Source: Eopsaltria australis (lineage: Eukaryota > Chordata > Aves > Passeriformes > Petroicidae). From it: a stretch of 64,000 nucleotides of DNA. The stretch is taken from NCBI GenBank assembly GCA_034509425.1, contig JAVTVJ010000539.1:62001-126000 (forward strand), read 5' to 3'. Of this stretch, positions 26,166 through 39,100 are shown piece by piece. The position numbers and the translations under genes were made by a program. The first letter of the stretch is position 1. Every line of letters starts with the position of its first letter. The notes beneath the pieces are model-generated. The model saw only the letters and a program-made list of their open reading frames with translations. It was not told where the DNA came from and searched no databases.

Positions 26166-29100
26166 TAGTGCTACGTCTTAAGATGCTGTGTTTACAAGCA
26201 AACTATTTCAGAAATAGTGATTTGTCAAAGGGTATACAATCTTAACCCAGCTGGAGGAAAATACGTATTGAAAAACATTTCCATATACAAGCTTCTTGAA
26301 GGAAAAATGTCTTTAAACAGTATAATATCATTCAGTAAGAATCTTTCCATACCTATTGTTCTCTTTCTTTTAATTAAGAGCAAAAGTCTCCTAAGCAGCC
26401 TTCGAATACTTTAAGGAAATACTGAAGTCGCCTTAAAAACAGTGCTTTACAAAGAAATAAATCTGTGAACTGCAGAAGCGATACAAAGTTCATAAATACC
26501 TGCAACAATATCTGATTTGAGCTCACTTTTATTAAAGAGATATTTCAAACGCCAAAGAGCAGTGCTCATAAAGCAAAAAGAAAACAGCTTAAAAATCCTG
26601 TCAGGGTTATATTTCAATAATGATCTTTAAGTCAACTATTCAAGAATTCAAGTCTTTATTACTGAAAACTGTATCACCATTTAGTAACAATGATGCTCTC
26701 AAATATTTAAAAATTAGTCTCACCAAGGTACATGAAAGTTTAGAAATGGTAAAACACTGATAACAACTATTTCATTATATCACCCTTTCACTTTCTATGT
26801 ATGCAGTGTTATAGCTTTAAAAAATCTAAAAACTACTTAATTCAGATGCCTTGACTTCTTAAGAGTAGTCTTTAGTATCTTTTATAAAGACCATATGAAA
26901 TGGATGAGCTGTTTCTAAATAAATGGGTAAATATGGACCATGACAATAGTGCTGCAGCACAAGCCCTGCACAGCCAGCCCAGGGCCAACTGAGACCCCAG
27001 CCTGTGTTTGTGGGCCATTACATAACTTATGGATAAGCCATATAGAGCTTATCATACCCTGTGACTAAATACAATCTTAACATCGTATCAAATAAATCAA
27101 GAGAATAAAAGTAGCTTGTACTGCTTTGTGAGCTGACAATAAATCAGTTCAGGAGGGTAGGGGACAAGGCTGCCCAACATAAGCCAGAATTTCTCTGATC
27201 AGGCAACCTCCTGCACGTGATCTGCTGCCCATGCCTCCCGGGATGCTGCATTATATAAGCACTGTAATACTCTTAAATCAACTGGAAAAGGCCAGACACA
27301 GGGTGAAGTGTGTCTCCCGTGCCCCCCCTCTCCCTCAGCGCTCGTAACTGATGGTAACTGAAATTTGTTAAGTGGGGGCCTGAACCGATGCTGTGCTGAA
27401 GTCACTAAGCAGCTCCCAGCTGCCAGGGATCGCAGTGCTGCTCCCCAGAGAGCCGCCCTTGCTTCCTGCTGCCCCACCTCACACCACACACAGCCAAAAT
27501 GGTGCTCACAGTGCAAGACACAGGAAATAAATTTTATACGGGCACACATATTGCAGGCAGCAAAGGTGCCATCTTTAAAACTTTCCTAACAACGCTGATG
27601 CACTGTTCAACACCCCAAAAATAGACCAATGTGAGTCTCCAAGAAATGAGTTGAAAAGATTTCAGCATAGTTATAACTGTAACTCCTAGCAGGAGAGGAC
27701 ATGTTAATTAGTGCTACTGACACAGCCACAACAGCATATTTGACTGTCTGGAGATGAGAATGCTGACAAACTCTCCATAGCAGAAATGTATTTTAAGTGC
27801 AGCTCATCAGAAATTGAATTACTTGTACCTCTTAGAAAAACAATGGCAATTTTTTTTTTCTGTTGTCAGCATCCCTGCTTGAGCCAGCCACAAAGAGTAC
27901 AATTTCTTTTGAAGGGATGAAATCAGCTCTGATCCAATAACGATGACTCCTTCCTATCCTCTATCTCTCCATCGTGTAAACCCACAATAAACCCAGACAG
28001 GGAGTCTACAGATCCAAGATTAACCTAAACCATCTCGCACCTTTAGTCACGGATGTTCCTCATTTAGTTACTCAACAGTCAGCCACAACAGTAATCACCA
28101 CTTAAGCAGGAGTCAGAGCCCAGGTTTCTGGCTGAGACTGCACTAAGTCTTTCTGTTTATATGCATATAAAATTAGTTTACCACTTTACATTGAAAAAGT
28201 GATACTTTCATTTCAAAATATAGTCTTGAATGTGATGTTCATCCATTTATAGTCAAAAATGCAAAGAGAGGCTAAGCATTGCAGAGATCTCCTTCTTCAG
28301 TGAAGCCTTGCAGGAACCAATTCATCTGCAAATTCTCAAGTGCTTCTGCTTTCAAGCTATCAGTGGCAAGAAGCTCAAGGAATAGCAAGCATAAGGACCT
28401 GTAGATGTTTTCTCTGTATCCTGGAAATGCCATGTCCATATGACAAAGTGTTATTAACTTTCTATGCCTTTGCAAGAGTGTGAGGTTTGAATGGAAAATA
28501 ATATTGAACCCCACACTTACACTGACCACGTCACTGTACCCCTCAGGGAGCCCCAATTTACACAGCTGTTCAATGTGCTAGCCACTCATGTAGGCAGCTG
28601 CAGTCTGCTGCAACATTATTAGGTCTAGACAGAGTTCTCAAAAAGTCTGACTTTTCTTCTCTTAGCCTATGATATTGTTTCCTGCTAATCAGTACTTTTT
28701 CAGTGCCTCCTCAAGATTAGTGTTAGAGGAGTTCAAAGGAAAGATGGAACAGAGAAATAAAAGACATCAGTTCCTTGGGTGTCCCTCTTTTACTGGACAT
28801 TTTAAATGTATCTGAATGGAAAAGGAATTTAAAATAAACAGTGTTCTGCTGGAAGAAAGGCAAAAGAAGACTATAGTCGAACTTCTCCACACAGAATTTT
28901 TCCTTAGGCTGAAATAAACAAAAGCAAGAGCTGGCAGTAAGTGAAGCTTCTTTGAAGGAGAGGTCACAGGGGAGCAATATGCTCTGGGACTCCAGCACAT
29001 AGCACACTCTATTCTGGAAACCACAAATTTGACGGGAGCGCCAGAACACACATCACTGTTTCAATGTCAGTGATGTCTACAAGGAGAAAGGAATACAGTG

Positions 29101-32100
29101 GAAGATAAAATTTTCAGATCAGCAATGTTCTGGGGAAGCCTAGAAGAAATGTGACTTTGAAATGTCCTACAGACAGGGATCATTACCATAATGGTGCAAA
29201 TTTCAGGTCAGTATCGGCTTTTCTGCTGAATAACTTTTGCTGTGATTTCTGAATTGCCAAAGCTCAAAATAAAAAGCTCATATTTTTATAGTCTTGTCCA
29301 TAAAGCCAACAAATCAATGTAATTTGTTCTACTGTCTCATTTGAAAACTCCTGTGACAAATGTGGTAACCTTTTTTCATGTTCCTCTACCTTTGGGCTGC
29401 AATAAATCAGAGCTCATTTAACCCTTAGTTCACTAACAATTCCTCTACTCAGCATAGCAACTACCTAAATTTCAAGTATGCACATTGAGACTTAGGTACT
29501 TTGAGTATGACTGAAATATCAAATGGACTTTCCTATATATAGTTCAATTACAAAGTCATTATTTTTTTATGCTGTTGAACATCAAAAATACCATGCAAAA
29601 ATATTTCCATTTCTGTCTTAATTGGATATGCCATTCTCACAAAACACAGCTGTCTTCAATCTCCCATCCAGATCTACATTCTTCAGATTTTCTCTATAGG
29701 CCTCCAGATAGTGGAGCCTTGAACAACGAACAATCCCTCTGACAGTGCTTGATTCTGCAAAGAACTCAAAAGAAGTTTAAAGTAATTTACTAATTTAAGT
29801 TAGATCAGACCAGTTGCAGAGTAAAACATGCAGTGCAACAGTTACTGTGGCTTAGCTGTGCTGTGGCATTTTGATAATGAGCATCACTGACTGTCTCAAA
29901 GCCTGATATGTGTCAGAACTTTAGCTATCATCACGTCACAAAGGAACTCTCATCACACAAAATGAGACTGAAAGACCAATTGTTATTGTTGTAATTTGAA
30001 CTCTACAGTCAAAAGTATTTGTCTATTACCACACATTACTCATTTCTTAACTAATTGTTTACAACCATTTCCTAAAGTTACTTGTGTGAACATTAAGGGG
30101 ATTATTGTGGTGTGTCAGAAGTTCCTATAAAGACTGCATCCCCATTTGGAAACGCATCCGCATCTTTCCTCCCTCCTCAACTCTAAAAATACACATTTTT
30201 TAATCCCAGAATTTGTCTTTAGAATGTTTGTGTTGCTCTTTGAGTCAGATTAGAATGGAAACACAAATTTTAAAGAGGTCTTTTTTCTGGTCCTATGAAA
30301 AAGCCATTATTTTCATGAAAAGACTTACTCAAGATCTCTTTTTTAGCAGAATTAAATCCACAGTTCTCAAATTTGCACAGCTAGAGCTTCCACGTGAGAT
30401 GCTGTGAAGAAGGATAATAAATACTGTTACTTGGTTTAAAATGCCAGTGAGGCTTCATTTACTGGCCTTGTCCACTAATCCTCATCTTTAACCTGGTTTG
30501 CCTCCTGAGAACAGTGTTTTCCAGAGAGATACTCCATGAAGCCTTCTCCTTATTTTTTCCCAACAGTGATTCCGCTGCCACTTGCACCCCTGATGGTGAG
30601 GGAGTCCCTCACTTGGACATCTGAACCAAAACTGACTCTGTTGATAGCAGCAGCACGAAGACTTGAGGCAAAGGTCCAGATGATATGGTCCTCTTTGCCA
30701 TTGTGAAAGGAGAGACAGAATTTTTCAGCAGGTAAACTCCTTTGCTCTTACCACACTACACCCCTACTTGCTGACAAGTACGCTGTATCTCTGGAGGTCA
30801 TTCTTGCTTTTAGAGCCTTCGACTTATAAATAACCTCTTCTACTCTAAGAAACTGAAGCTACTTAAGAAAGAAGAGCAGAAAAACAATGAAACACTGGCT
30901 TACAAAGTGCTTGAAACACAAACTGAAACTTCTGTTACCCAGTCAAATTCTTATACGGACTTTATCCTACATTCTCTACGTCTCATTGAGAAATGTTGCA
31001 GTTTATCAATAGTCGTTGAAAATTCTGTGAAAATTTGTACTTCTTAGCAAAAATGCTTCATTCTACAGATAGTGTTAAAACATTATTCCTGTCTCATGTG
31101 ATTACTTATTAGAAAGAATCATCTCTACAAGACAAATCAGCCAATGGCTCCACCAGAAAAAAGAAGAAACATTGAGTTAGGAACTTTACAGTCAACTTGT
31201 ATTTCACGTAGACATACAAAAGCATACTTAGTCTCCCATACATATCTGTACTTTAAATACACCACAAGACTAACAAGGCTTTTACCATTGTTCAATTACC
31301 ACTTAGTAGTGAAAGATGATGTCATAAACCTTTCAATTTGACTGATCTTCTCCCTCAGAATCACAGACAGTTGTTCCTACTATAATCACAATAGCTGGCA
31401 TCATCACTGGATATATTATGTCCTCACTAAATTTTTAAAGTATTTGGGTTTTGAATATTCTTCAATACATCTGAAGTAGCTTAAGAACCACTTACTTGAG
31501 AATTCAAGTTCAAAGAAAATCAATGTGACGAACCTGAGTTGGAAAAATAATCTATTTTCTTTCCCAAATTACATAAAACAGAAGTTCTATTATACATTAT
31601 AATAAATTAATAATAAAAATTGGGATACTGAGAACTTAAAATGTCCGCATGTTTTCTGTAGTTGGAATTAATTAAGCTAAAGTGCCTATACATAAATTTT
31701 TGATGTTATGTACAAATATCTATGCCACAAGCTTCTATTTACTTCAATGTTACATCTGTCTTCCTAGTTTTAAATCAAAATCCTAAACCTAGATGAAAAA
31801 TCTGTAAGCGTAACTGAATGTCTCAGAAAGTTCCATATTTTGTTAACTGCACAGTATCTGAAGACCAGGCTCTGCATCCTCCAAGAACCTGAAGATCAGT
31901 GTGGACCCCACGACACAGGCATACACTATAACTCTCAGCAGCCTCCTACAGCCTGGTCTTCCCTACAAGCTGCTCATTATTGCTCCAGGCTCTTTGGCCA
32001 GCATGTGTGATACTATGTGACCAGACTCCCGTCCTTCCTTTTTCACAACCACCATTCAGGTAGATCTACACCGCATACTTGTCCAACACAGCTAAGTGTT

Positions 32101-32794
32101 GGCTGGGAACTGACTTTACTCCTGGTCTCCAGACCTCTGCCAAAAGAAACCATTCACACAGAACCAGCAAAGCAATTTTTTTCTTCTATAGTTCATTTTA
32201 CTTGTAAGAGCTTCAAAAAGGCTTTAATCCCAGCATGCTTTTAATACAGCAATCATAGTTATTTATCAGTACCACATACTAATATTTCCATACTGGTACA
32301 GTGACCCTTCTTTTGACAGAGCCTCCCTTTTCCTCTATCACTGAACAACACCCTACAGGCAGAGTGTCTGCAGCTATCTGTTTCTCAGTGCAGACAAAAA
32401 TGCAGTACTTTTGTTTCTATAAAACTACTTCACTAAGGTCAAGATATCACCCAGCATGTGTAGTTTCAGACATGGGAAAACAATCCACAGAGCAGAACTA
32501 GAAGAAGTGAGATTTAATGCAAATTTTATAGAGGACTCAAGAAAACTTTATTTAACAGTCTTAAGAACTGGCTAAAGAAGTTTCATGCTCTGTTGTGACT
32601 ATAAATAGTTAAAGCATATTATGTAATGGAGGAGATGTGATGTGTAGCACTTAATGAAAGCATTCATTATGCATGATTAACATACTGCCTCTCACAGTAG
32701 CCTGCTGGACAAAATGTCCAGCACACAGCTAGGAAAGTCTATAACATGTGGGATGAGAAATTGACTGATGGGTAGGGCTTACAGCAAATCACGT
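26166..32794. other. Intronic sequence between CR1 copies
   Basis: Mostly AT-rich. The exception is about 27180-27530, which is GC-richer and has TATATAAG (27252-27259) and AATAAA (27526-27531) on the plus strand. That spacing is reminiscent of a decayed LTR, but I could not match it to a family. No exon is recognised. Confidence 0.55.
31860..31961. repeat. 12-bp inverted repeat, 78-nt loop
   Basis: GAAGACCAGGCT at 31860-31871 and its exact complement AGCCTGGTCTTC at 31950-31961. No terminal features of a transposon are visible, and the enclosed 78 bp codes for nothing recognisable. Confidence 0.7.
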
Positions 32795-33400
32795 CACATC
32801 AGGCTGGCAGACAGTCACCAGCAGGCTTCATGGGGCTCATGAGGCCAGTGCTCTTCAATGTCTTTATAAATTATCTGGACACGGAAATTGAAAGTATGTT
32901 AAGTACTTTGCTGATGTCATCAAAAGAGGAAAAGCTGTGAACTTCCTTGGAGGTGGAGAGGCCTTACAGAGACATATGGATAAAACCAGAGAAGTAGGCA
33001 ATCACCAACTGCATGAAATTGAGCAAGAGAAAGTGGTGGATTTTCTACCTGTGATGGGGTAATCCAGGTTGTATGTACAAGCTGGGGGACAAGAGCCTGG
33101 AAAGCAGCCTCCTGGAGGGAGTTTGGATTGATGAGAGTTGAATAGGAGTCAGCAGTGCCCTGCCAGCCAGGACAGCAACTGTGTTCTAGGGTCCCTCAGG
33201 CACAGCATCGCCAGCTGGCCAAGAGAAATGATTGTCCCTCTTTACTCTGTGCTGGTGCAGCCTCACCTCAAGTTCTGTGTGCAGTTCTGGAAGCTCAGTT
33301 CAAGAAGGACATCAAACTACAAGAATATGTCCAGAGGGGTGAAAGATCTTCAGAGAAAGACTTACAAAGAGCAGCTGATGTCACTTGTTGGGAAGGTCAT
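32795..33400 (+). mobile_element. CR1 LINE internal fragment
   Basis: Sense-strand CR1 ORF2 from the region after the GPVLFN box (read as diverged AGTGCTCTTCAATGTCTTTA) through the C-terminal part. The frame at 33138-33452 shows REMIVPLYSVLVQPHLKFC, matching the CR1 C-terminal domain. It lacks the tail repeat and is broken by frameshifts. It is antisense to the host gene. Confidence 0.85.
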
Positions 33401-35810
33401 TATCCCAATGCCAACACTTGGAAGAAAAGGCCATATATTGCACTTAGTCTAAGGAGGAATTCACTTTATTGACTATGAAATGTCAGTGGTTTTTTAAATT
33501 TGAAATCTTGCAATTTTATTTACTGTTTTCAAAAAAACTTTCAAAATTGGAGGCAAACAATTTACTTGAAAATATCTACTTCATGGAGTTTTAAACAAAA
33601 CATTTGGCCCCTGCACTTTTTGAAAGGTTTGGAATCATGAAAACCCGCCGTTGCAAATCAAGAACAATGCAAACTCAGTCCAGTGTATTCTTTTTAAACA
33701 TGCTTTTAATTCAGCCTCTTAGTATCATAATGGCCCAACCTCAAGATTTTTATATGTTCACAGCTGACTTACACTATATATCAAAATAGTACGGCTTGTG
33801 TCATTAAACTAGCATGATTCTCTACTTGGATATAAAACATAAAATATTAATTATCACTTTGGAAGGTACTTTCATCCTCATCATCACATGCTCAAGCTTA
33901 AGACTGCTACAAAAAGCTTGAAGATCTCTTTTCTACTAGTATCCACATCTGCACTTTTGTTTATGTTTGCAGCACACATATATACAACAGATGCACCATT
34001 TTCAAATACTCTGCACTGGTCAGATGGTAACAATAACTAGTCATTTTCTCTGATGTACCACCTCATCGCCAAAAGAGAAACTTCAGATTGCCAGGGGTAG
34101 GGTGTCTATATTTAAGTATCTCCTATGCTGATACATAAATAATACGGATATACACACAAAATTACGTATCTCCTTTGTCTGAGTATTACATTCACATCCC
34201 TAATGGCTGGGACTGCTTGATACATAATCATATACAGATATGTGAATAGGGATGCACCAGAATAATTTCACTGCTAGTTCCACAAGGACAAGTAAACCAG
34301 AAGAACATGAAATTAAAAAGGCTTGCATGTCTATGGGGAGACACTAATTGGATTCAAGAATTTCAAATTCATCTCCAAATGCAGAGAAGCAATGACTGAC
34401 TCACTGGTCTTTCGACAGAGAATGAGTATGTGAAATTAGCAGGAAAAATTCAGGTTATGTGGGCAGAAGAAATGCTATAAACCCAAATACTTTTGTAGTG
34501 TAAAAAAGCAAATACAAGTAATGTATTTATACCACTCCTAAGAGCTTCATAGTTTCTGAGAGAGGGTGAGGACCAGAAGAGAGGAAGAGTAATTGCCACA
34601 TGCACATCACTCCAGAAGCAGACAAATCCTATGACGTCTGAACACAGGCAAAGCTGGGTTAGTCTCAGAGGGACAGCTACTTTTCATGATATCACTCAAA
34701 AGATCAAGATATAAAACTGTGCATACCACATTAGTGCATATCTATGTTCAGTCTGAAGGAAGTGTATAAAGAGTCTGTCACAGTCTAGTTTTGTCTGGTT
34801 TTGTCCTCACAGCAGCAAGGACACAGGTAGAGGGCTGGGTGTATCTGCAGGATGCCACTGGGATACACTAATCTTTACAGTTTCTTGCAGCATCAGCTAT
34901 AGCAGTCTGGAGGCAAAGCAATCTCTGTGTTGTTATTTCGATACATGATCTTGGACCTCTGCTGTGTGCAACTCCATTGAACACTCCACTGAAAAAATAC
35001 AACACAGATTATTCAGGCTGTGGTCTACTCCTTGGACAATTCTGTATGACTGGTTAGTTCATATCAAAGGATGAAGATCACTTGTAATGCTGCTCAGTGA
35101 TGTCATTAGGTCTTATGGGAAGAAAAGCTGTAACAGCCCCAGAAACACAAATAAGCAGAAGGAACTCTGACAAAGGCTATTTGCATAAGTACAGATAAAC
35201 ATCCTTTCTGCAGTATGACAGTAATGTACACCAATGATGACATTTGCTTTAGGAAGATTTAAAGGAAAAAACCAAACTATCCACTTTACAAGATTACTCT
35301 CTGTAACAAAGAGGCCTTTCTGAAAACTTCAAAAGTCCACACAGCTTTGGAAGTTTTGCCATGCACATGCCCCTACCAAGCAAGACTGCAGAGATCACAA
35401 TGACTCTACAGAACCAGACAGACATATAATGACATGAGTAAAGCTGTGATTAAATAGGGGGTACACCAATCAGTTTAAATATAGAATGGCTCTCAGCCAC
35501 TTATTAACAAAACTCTAAATTCCCTGATTGATTAAAGTATTGTTCATGAGAAATGGTATTTATTACAATTTATCAAGCTTTTATGTGAACTTTGGGAAGC
35601 GTAGTTGAACTGCCCAAATTTTAAAAAGAGGATGAATTATGATCAACTCATTCTCAGTGCTGAAAATTTACCTTTCTAAATATACCATTTATAATTAAAT
35701 CTTCAACGCTACAAAGAAATTAAATGTAAGGCCTTAAAAATAACAAAAATATACATCTTTCTCCTACCACACACCAAACATAGGTTTCAGTGCATATTGA
35801 TGCCTTTTTC
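33401..35810. other. Intronic sequence, nothing recognised
   Basis: AT-rich sequence between a CR1 fragment and the LTR-like element. Only chance frames are present. Confidence 0.55.
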
Positions 35811-36166
35811 TGGTCTTAGGAAATAAAGGCTCAGACACGGTTAGAGGGTTGGGGGTTGTTTACCTCGGTATTTTAATAGGATCCCGCTCGATGGCTTCTG
35901 CCGTCCAGGTAGAACACGCCGCAAAAGCCCCGTCCCCCCAATTGAGTATACAATTAAAGACTCTACACATTAGCATATCTACCAGGAGGGCCCAATAAGG
36001 GGCCTGGGTGGGCTAACTTCTAGTTTACAAAATCTGTCCTACTAGGAGACCTTGAGGGCTCACGAAAACAGGGTGTTTGGTCTTCTAACTCTACATGGTT
36101 TCAGGGGTGTTTAGTCTACCGGCCTCCTAAACACCATGAAACCAGGCTAAACTATCACCTAAAGCA
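35811..36166 (-). mobile_element. Solo-LTR-like element of an endogenous retrovirus
   Basis: A compact block of about 356 bp that differs sharply from its surroundings: about ten CpGs, balanced GC and short inverted termini (TGGTCTTAGG on the left against TGCTTTAGG read from the right). Read on the minus strand it has a U3-like part with an inverted repeat, a GC-rich middle, an ATTAAA polyadenylation-type signal (plus 35872-35877) and a pyrimidine-rich end. No gag, pol or env sequence adjoins it, so it would be a solo LTR. I could not identify a clean target-site duplication, so boundaries are approximate and the family is unassigned. Confidence 0.6.
36096..36144. repeat. Imperfect 19-bp inverted repeat in the LTR-like element
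   Basis: Arms at 36096-36114 (TGGTTTCAGGGGTGTTTAG) and 36127-36144 (CTAAACACCATGAAACCA) are complementary apart from a small central mismatch and indel, with a 12-nt loop. It lies at the U3 end of the element on the minus reading. Confidence 0.8.
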
Positions 36167-39100
36167 TCTCAAGTGTGCATGCTAATACTTGTGAATATAG
36201 GGAACAGTGTAAGAAATATTCAGAAGAAAAGCAGAAAAAATCTTTCAGGCATCAATATTAAGAATTTGAGGGTGATTTAAATTTATGGCACGTGGCTCTG
36301 ATGAAGTACATTGCTTTACTGGAAGTATCTGGAAAGATAATCCTCCAGAGGCCAGAAGGTATCATGTTCTTGACTCTTCAGAGGGATGCAGAACCCAGGG
36401 TCTTCCCATACTCACCTAAAATATTTTGGTTTCTACAATGAGCTTTACCTGTTGAGTGTAGATTAAATTCATCAAATCTTCCAGTCCCGCTGATTACTTG
36501 ATCAACAGCAAAACTACAGTTGTCATGCCAAGGAGAAATCACAGGTTTATCTTTATCTGGCAAGCGTGGTTTTAAAACAATGTATTTCAAATCACTGACA
36601 ATAAACAGGTGTGGAAGTACCATTACTCACTAGCATGCACACATGAGCAAATTAGCAAGTTAGAATTACACAGGATGTATCTTCGGCAAGACCAGCGTCA
36701 GTCATTGGGTTCTGGTTGCATGAGAACCAGAACAGCAAAATACAAAGAAATACAAAGCAAAAACAGCAGGATAAATAGACATTTTCCATCAGGGCCCCAT
36801 TACAATAGCTACCCTCTTTGGCATACCTAGAGATCATGAATTCACAGTTTCCTTATGAGTCTGCAGCTGCTTTTCCACTGTTGCAACTTTTGCATACTGG
36901 TGAGACAAAAGTGATGCAAAGAAGAGAGAGCAATTCTGAACAGAGCTTGCACTGCCAGTGTGGATCCCTTGGTTACTACAACTAGCTACTGCCTAGCTTA
37001 TGTCTGGGTGCACAGAAAGAAAGTGGTCAAGGATCCTTCACTTCTTAGGCCACCTATAGCAGACATCTAAACTCACGATGCACAGAAGCCTTCTGGTTTG
37101 CACTAGTCAAACCTTGGAGATGTGAACAATCAGTGCTGCAGCAGAGAATGCAGCACCTCAGATTTCCTGAAGATGACACTCCTAGATGGCAAGACAGCAG
37201 TGCTACCAAGACCACCAGAGACCACAGGGAGTGTTTCAAGAGTTCCATTGTGGTCTCTTGATACTCCATGTCTCTTTGAAGTTCCATGTAGGCCTGTGCC
37301 TCAGAAAATACAATCCAGTTCTTTAAAATGAGACGGAGGTAAACAAACCTCCCCTGCCACATCTGTTCACTATTATACCATTTCTTAAAATGCAACCCTC
37401 TTGGTCCATGAATCTACATGATTTCTTTTCTGTGTGGATGATGTTATTTTTCTTCTTGCATCTACTTAATCCCTTGTTTGCAAAGGAAGTTAGTAGTAGC
37501 CAATCAATTTACTAAATTTAAAACTCAAGTCAACCCATTAGCTGAACAGAAAGCTCTTCACAGCTGCCTGGAAAAAAAACTTTAAATATTTGCATGACAT
37601 AGAAAAGCCTGTCTGGAACTGGATTATTTCCTGCAATCTTCACAACCTTTTTGCACTGTGTGACTTTCCAGCATAGACACTGCCTCAGAAGTTCAGGTCA
37701 GCTGCTACATCACTCTATCTGAAAGAAAGCAAGAGGGAGGGGCACAATCACACACTGTCAAAGATGTGGCACACATTTTAAACTGGAACAGCTCTCAAAG
37801 GAGGTAAACTTTAAGAAGAAAAAATGGCTCAGAGGAATTACTGATGGTTCTTTGTAATGTCTGTCATTTGTGTGCTGCTATGTGTTGTTTCCACCTCAAA
37901 ACTCTTAAGTCTTATAAACACGGGGTTATAACAAAACTCTAGGTTTTGCTCTTGCATTACTAATTTTAAAACATCTGGATTCTCTAATGTCTCCTTAATG
38001 TTAATAATAATAACAACAACTTTAAAAAAAGCTTAGTTAAAAATGACCTCTGAATACTTAAGATAAATGAGCAAAAATACCCAGATCTGCAGAATTTAGT
38101 CTGCAGAATGTTTTCTTGCTGCTGAGTAAAGGTATATATCACATGCATTAATGAATGTCTCATATTAACAACCAGGTCACCTCCAATGTACATTTGTATC
38201 AAGTCTTATTTGGAAACAAAATACTGAAAAAAATTGATGTAAATCTTATTATGCACTGGTTGCTTGCAAAACCTTTGATAATACATAAATGCTTTCTGCT
38301 TTCATGAACTGATTTATCTACCTTTTAAAATACTACATTAAGGAATTAAGAGATACACTACACTGTTTTATAATTTAGAGCAGTTGTTAATGACAGGACT
38401 CTTGCTGTTTAAAAATAAATAAGGTATCAGAATAAAACCCAACCCTTCCAGCCTGCTAACCAAATATGTTCTTTCACTAGAGCCAAGGAGTCACAATAAT
38501 AGAAGCAACGAATTAATTGCTGAAGTCTCAGTTCCCTGCTTGCCCCGACCTGCTGCAGAGGAAACTAGGCCCACAAACCCTGCCAGAAATTCCTCAGATG
38601 TTGAAGGATGAAACAGAAAAATGGTAAAAACTCATTTTTCTGCCCTCCTAGTCACTTTGCAGCAGAGATGTAGGAAGAGGAATGGCTGCAGAAGAGGGCA
38701 CTGCAGAGCTTGTCTCGTTGGCAGAGTCAGGAGGGTTGTGGCACAAAACAAAGTACCTGTAAACATACTTTAATTTATCTTCTCCCCTGCCATTTCCACT
38801 CCTCCTCAGTATATTTTGTCAGAGACTTGGGTTTATCTGTGATATGATAGGACAGAATTCCTATACCTTTCTCTCAAGTCTTCCCTGTAGCTTAGCATAG
38901 GGCGCCAGAAATGACTACTACTTTCTTCTTCCATGTATAGAAAGTAACCTCCAAGGCAAGCCAGTGAAAGCAAAAACAGGGCAACAGCATTTTAAAGCAC
39001 TCTCATCTCTCACCTGAGAATACTAAGGAGCAAGTTGGTGTTATCTCATCCATGCTTATTAATGCTTCTAAGCTTCAATATTTCACGTCTTAAACCTATA

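Noticed and set aside
37054..37395. 113-codon minus-strand frame with a hydrophobic segment
   Set aside because: No domain or family resemblance; such a length is expected by chance in 64 kb on six frames.
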